Assembly: GCA_027310265.1 (NCBI GenBank)
Contig: DAIDBC010000034.1
Location: forward strand, 1 to 7,706
Length of the DNA stretch: 7,706 nt
Origin: Candidatus Colwelliibacteriota bacterium
GTDB lineage: Bacteria; Patescibacteriota; Minisyncoccia; UBA6257; Colwellbacteraceae
Direction: 5' to 3'
This document shows positions 6,036 to 7,706 of this stretch, in pieces (position 1 is the stretch's first letter; each line of letters opens with the position of its first letter). The position numbers and the translations under genes were made by a program. The notes below the pieces were generated by a model. That model was not told the origin of the DNA and ran no database searches. It was given only the letters and a program-made list of their open reading frames with translations.

Positions 6036-7492
6036 TACTTCAGGCGCGGGAAGAGCGGGGTTTTGATTTCTTCACTGTTCCGAACCGCTTTAAGAATTTT
6101 CTCGCTTGTCACTGGCATAAAAGGTTTGAGCATCCAACCTATGTCGTGCAGTTTGAGAAGTAATTTCTTGATATTTTCCCTTGCCTCGTCGGGGTTAGTT
6201 TTTGTTTTTCTGAAGGGTTCTGTTTGTTGTATAAAATCATCGCAATACTTAACTTCGCCCCAGATAAAATCTACGGCTTCCCGTAGGTCATACTGCCCCA
6301 TACTAAACTCGAATTCCGGAGCCCAAGTGAAGTCGTCACCCGTGAAGATACTAACTCCATTTACCACGGCCATTTTCATAACCCGGCTGACCAAGTTGCC
6401 CAAGCCGTTCGCCAAGTTGGCGTTATAAGATTCCTTAAACTTGTCGATTGTGAAATCACCGTCTTCGAACGTAGGCACCTCGCGCGCGAACCAGTAACGC
6501 AACGCATCTGTTCCGAACTCGCGGACGACTTCCATTGGATCAACTACGTTGCCTAAAGTTTTACTCATTTTTAAGCCGCCTCCGCCGGTGATGAAACCGT
6601 GGATTAGGATATTCTTGGAGTTCGGCAGACCGGCCGACATAAGCATCGCCTGCCACATTGCCGACTGCTGCCTCAAGTTATCCTTGCCTGCGATCTGAAC
6701 TGCGTTTGGGTTTTCGTCTGTCCCCCAGAATTCTTCAAACTTTTCATTATTTTCTGGCCAGCCGAGTGTCGAAATGTAGTTTATGAGAGCATCGAACCAG
6801 ACATACATCACTTGTGTGTCGTCGCCGGGTACTGGGATTCCCCACGGCATTTTGGATTTAAGGCGCGAGATACTGAAATCCTTGGGTCCGGCCGATACGA
6901 AACTGCGAATCTCATTGAGGCGGCTTTCTGGAATTACAAATTGTGGGTTTTCGTAAAGCTTGAGGAGTTTTTCTCTGTAATTACTGAATTTGAAAAAATA
7001 GTTCTCTTCTTCGTGCATCTCTATCTCGAGTACAGGGTGCAGAGGACACTTACCGTTAACCAACTCGGAATCAGTTTTTTCCAACTCGCACCCGACACAA
7101 TATTTAGTCCTATATAAACGTTTCTCGATATCCCCATTATCGTAACATCGCCTCCAAAATTCCTGGGCAGCTTTTATGTGATGCGAGTCGGTTGTACGTA
7201 TAAATGCGGTGTAATCCACATTGAGCGCCTTACAAAATTCCTTGAATTTCTCGGCGTACTCATCCACGTACGCCTGTGGATCCTTTTTATTCTCCAGCGC
7301 TTTTTGATATATCTTAAGCCCGTGTTCATCGGTGCCGGTATTGAAGAAAATCTCTTCGCCTAAAACATCGCGGTGATAGCGCGCAATTATATCCGCCTGC
7401 ACGAATTCCAGAGCGTGTCCCAAATGCGGGGCAGCGTTAACGTACGGCAGCGTCGTCGTTATATAAAATTTTCTAGATTTCGAGGGTTTCAC
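6035..7492 (-). CDS. metG: Methionyl-tRNA synthetase, short form without C-terminal tRNA-binding domain
   Basis: Cytoplasmic class I enzyme that charges initiator and elongator tRNA-Met. The 485-residue product has HLGH at 23-26, NTGTDEHG at 51-58, a single zinc knuckle made of C132, C135, C149 and H152 (Thermus-like), VWFDALINY at 231-239, and KMSKT at 308-312 followed by LGNVVDP. The anticodon-binding helical domain runs to the end; the Trbp111-like dimerisation domain of longer MetG proteins is missing. The segment GKDNLRQQSAMW (269-280) differs from the usual GKDIxxFHxxxW: the Phe-His of the methionine pocket is replaced by Gln-Gln. The start is GTG at 7490-7492; there is no ATG between it and the HLGH motif, so the start is well fixed. 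It overlaps the upstream AI-2E-family gene by 20 bases and its TAA stop is fused to the tatD start, so all three are probably translated from one message. Confidence 0.96.
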   Translation of the reverse strand: MKPSKSRKFYITTTLPYVNAAPHLGHALEFVQADIIARYHRDVLGEEIFFNTGTDEHGLKIYQKALENKKDPQAYVDEYAEKFKEFCKALNVDYTAFIRTTDSHHIKAAQEFWRRCYDNGDIEKRLYRTKYCVGCELEKTDSELVNGKCPLHPVLEIEMHEEENYFFKFSNYREKLLKLYENPQFVIPESRLNEIRSFVSAGPKDFSISRLKSKMPWGIPVPGDDTQVMYVWFDALINYISTLGWPENNEKFEEFWGTDENPNAVQIAGKDNLRQQSAMWQAMLMSAGLPNSKNILIHGFITGGGGLKMSKTLGNVVDPMEVVREFGTDALRYWFAREVPTFEDGDFTIDKFKESYNANLANGLGNLVSRVMKMAVVNGVSIFTGDDFTWAPEFEFSMGQYDLREAVDFIWGEVKYCDDFIQQTEPFRKTKTNPDEARENIKKLLLKLHDIGWMLKPFMPVTSEKILKAVRNSEEIKTPLFPRLK

Positions 7493-7706
7493 GGTTCCGA
7501 GCTTTCTTGGCTACCCAGTCGTCCACGACTTCCTGGAATACAACTGCGGAAGGAACCGCCAAAAGCATTCCCGGTATTCCCGCCAACTGGTATCCGCCAA
7601 ACAGGGCGACGATTACGATCACTGGGTGGACATCAACCACCCGTCGCATCACGAGCGGCACCAAAACATGCCCTTCGATTTGTTGCATCACGACGAAGAA
7701 AATCAG
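7473..7706 (-). CDS. AI-2E/PerM-family membrane protein, C-terminal part only
   Basis: Only the last 77 residues are inside the window; the gene continues past base 7706, and the internal Met codons near 7686-7691 are not the start. The visible sequence begins LIFFVVMQQIEGHVLVPLVM and goes on HPVIVIVALFGGYQLAGIPG then MLLAVPSAVVFQEVVDDW. This is the conserved end of the AI-2E transporter (PerM, UPF0118) family: a Q-x-I-E-G-x-x-L-x-P-x-V-M motif, a His-Pro before a transmembrane helix, and a G-x-x-G-x-x-x-A-V-P loop. The family are eight-helix membrane proteins reported to export autoinducer-2 or act as ion antiporters; the substrate cannot be inferred here. The cytosolic tail KKARNRETLEI ends with TAG at 7473-7475, inside the start of metG. 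Confidence 0.9.
   Translation of the reverse strand: MIFFVVMQQIEGHVLVPLVMRRVVDVHPVIVIVALFGGYQLAGIPGMLLAVPSAVVFQEVVDDWVAKKARNRETLEI

Overview
The window looks like a piece of a bacterial chromosome from a candidate-phyla-radiation (Patescibacteria/Parcubacteria-like) genome. I infer this from the secreted surface protein with a DUF11-like plus fibronectin-III-like layout, the small signal-anchored proteins of unknown function, short intergenic gaps, starts without strong GGAGG ribosome binding sites, and remembered similarity of several proteins to that group. TGA ends leuS at the expected conserved C-terminus, so the TGA=Gly code of Gracilibacteria/SR1 does not apply.

Right half, all minus strand and read right to left: the 3' end of an AI-2E/PerM-family membrane protein (7473-7706, cut by the window edge), metG (methionyl-tRNA synthetase, GTG start, overlapping the previous gene by 20 bases), tatD (metal-dependent DNase family, sharing one base with metG in a TAATG junction) and leuS (leucyl-tRNA synthetase, 27 bases further on). 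This is a compact, probably co-transcribed cluster for tRNA charging, with a nuclease-family enzyme in between.

Middle, also minus strand: a 157-base gap (2603-2759) with a nested inverted repeat, then a small membrane-anchored protein rich in Pro, Tyr and Asn, built on seven tandem 10-residue repeats. Its frame stops at a TAG (2090-2092), yet the same frame continues for 48 more codons with the same kind of repeats to a TAA at 1943-1945, and a GNRA-loop hairpin follows just after that. This interrupted or extended reading frame is the most interesting item in the window. Next comes a Sec-secreted surface protein with an N-terminal beta-rich domain, a fibronectin-III-like domain and a C-terminal membrane anchor (654-1829).

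Left end: a plus-strand gene for a signal-anchored protein of unknown function (143-667) converges on the surface-protein gene and overlaps its end by 14 bases. Bases 1-142 hold no gene that I can support, but contain an 11-bp inverted repeat with an extra direct copy of one arm. I saw no tRNA, rRNA, CRISPR array, insertion sequence or integrase. I found no complete new defence or mobile system. The novelty, if any, lies in the repeat protein with its in-frame amber and in the altered methionine pocket of MetG.
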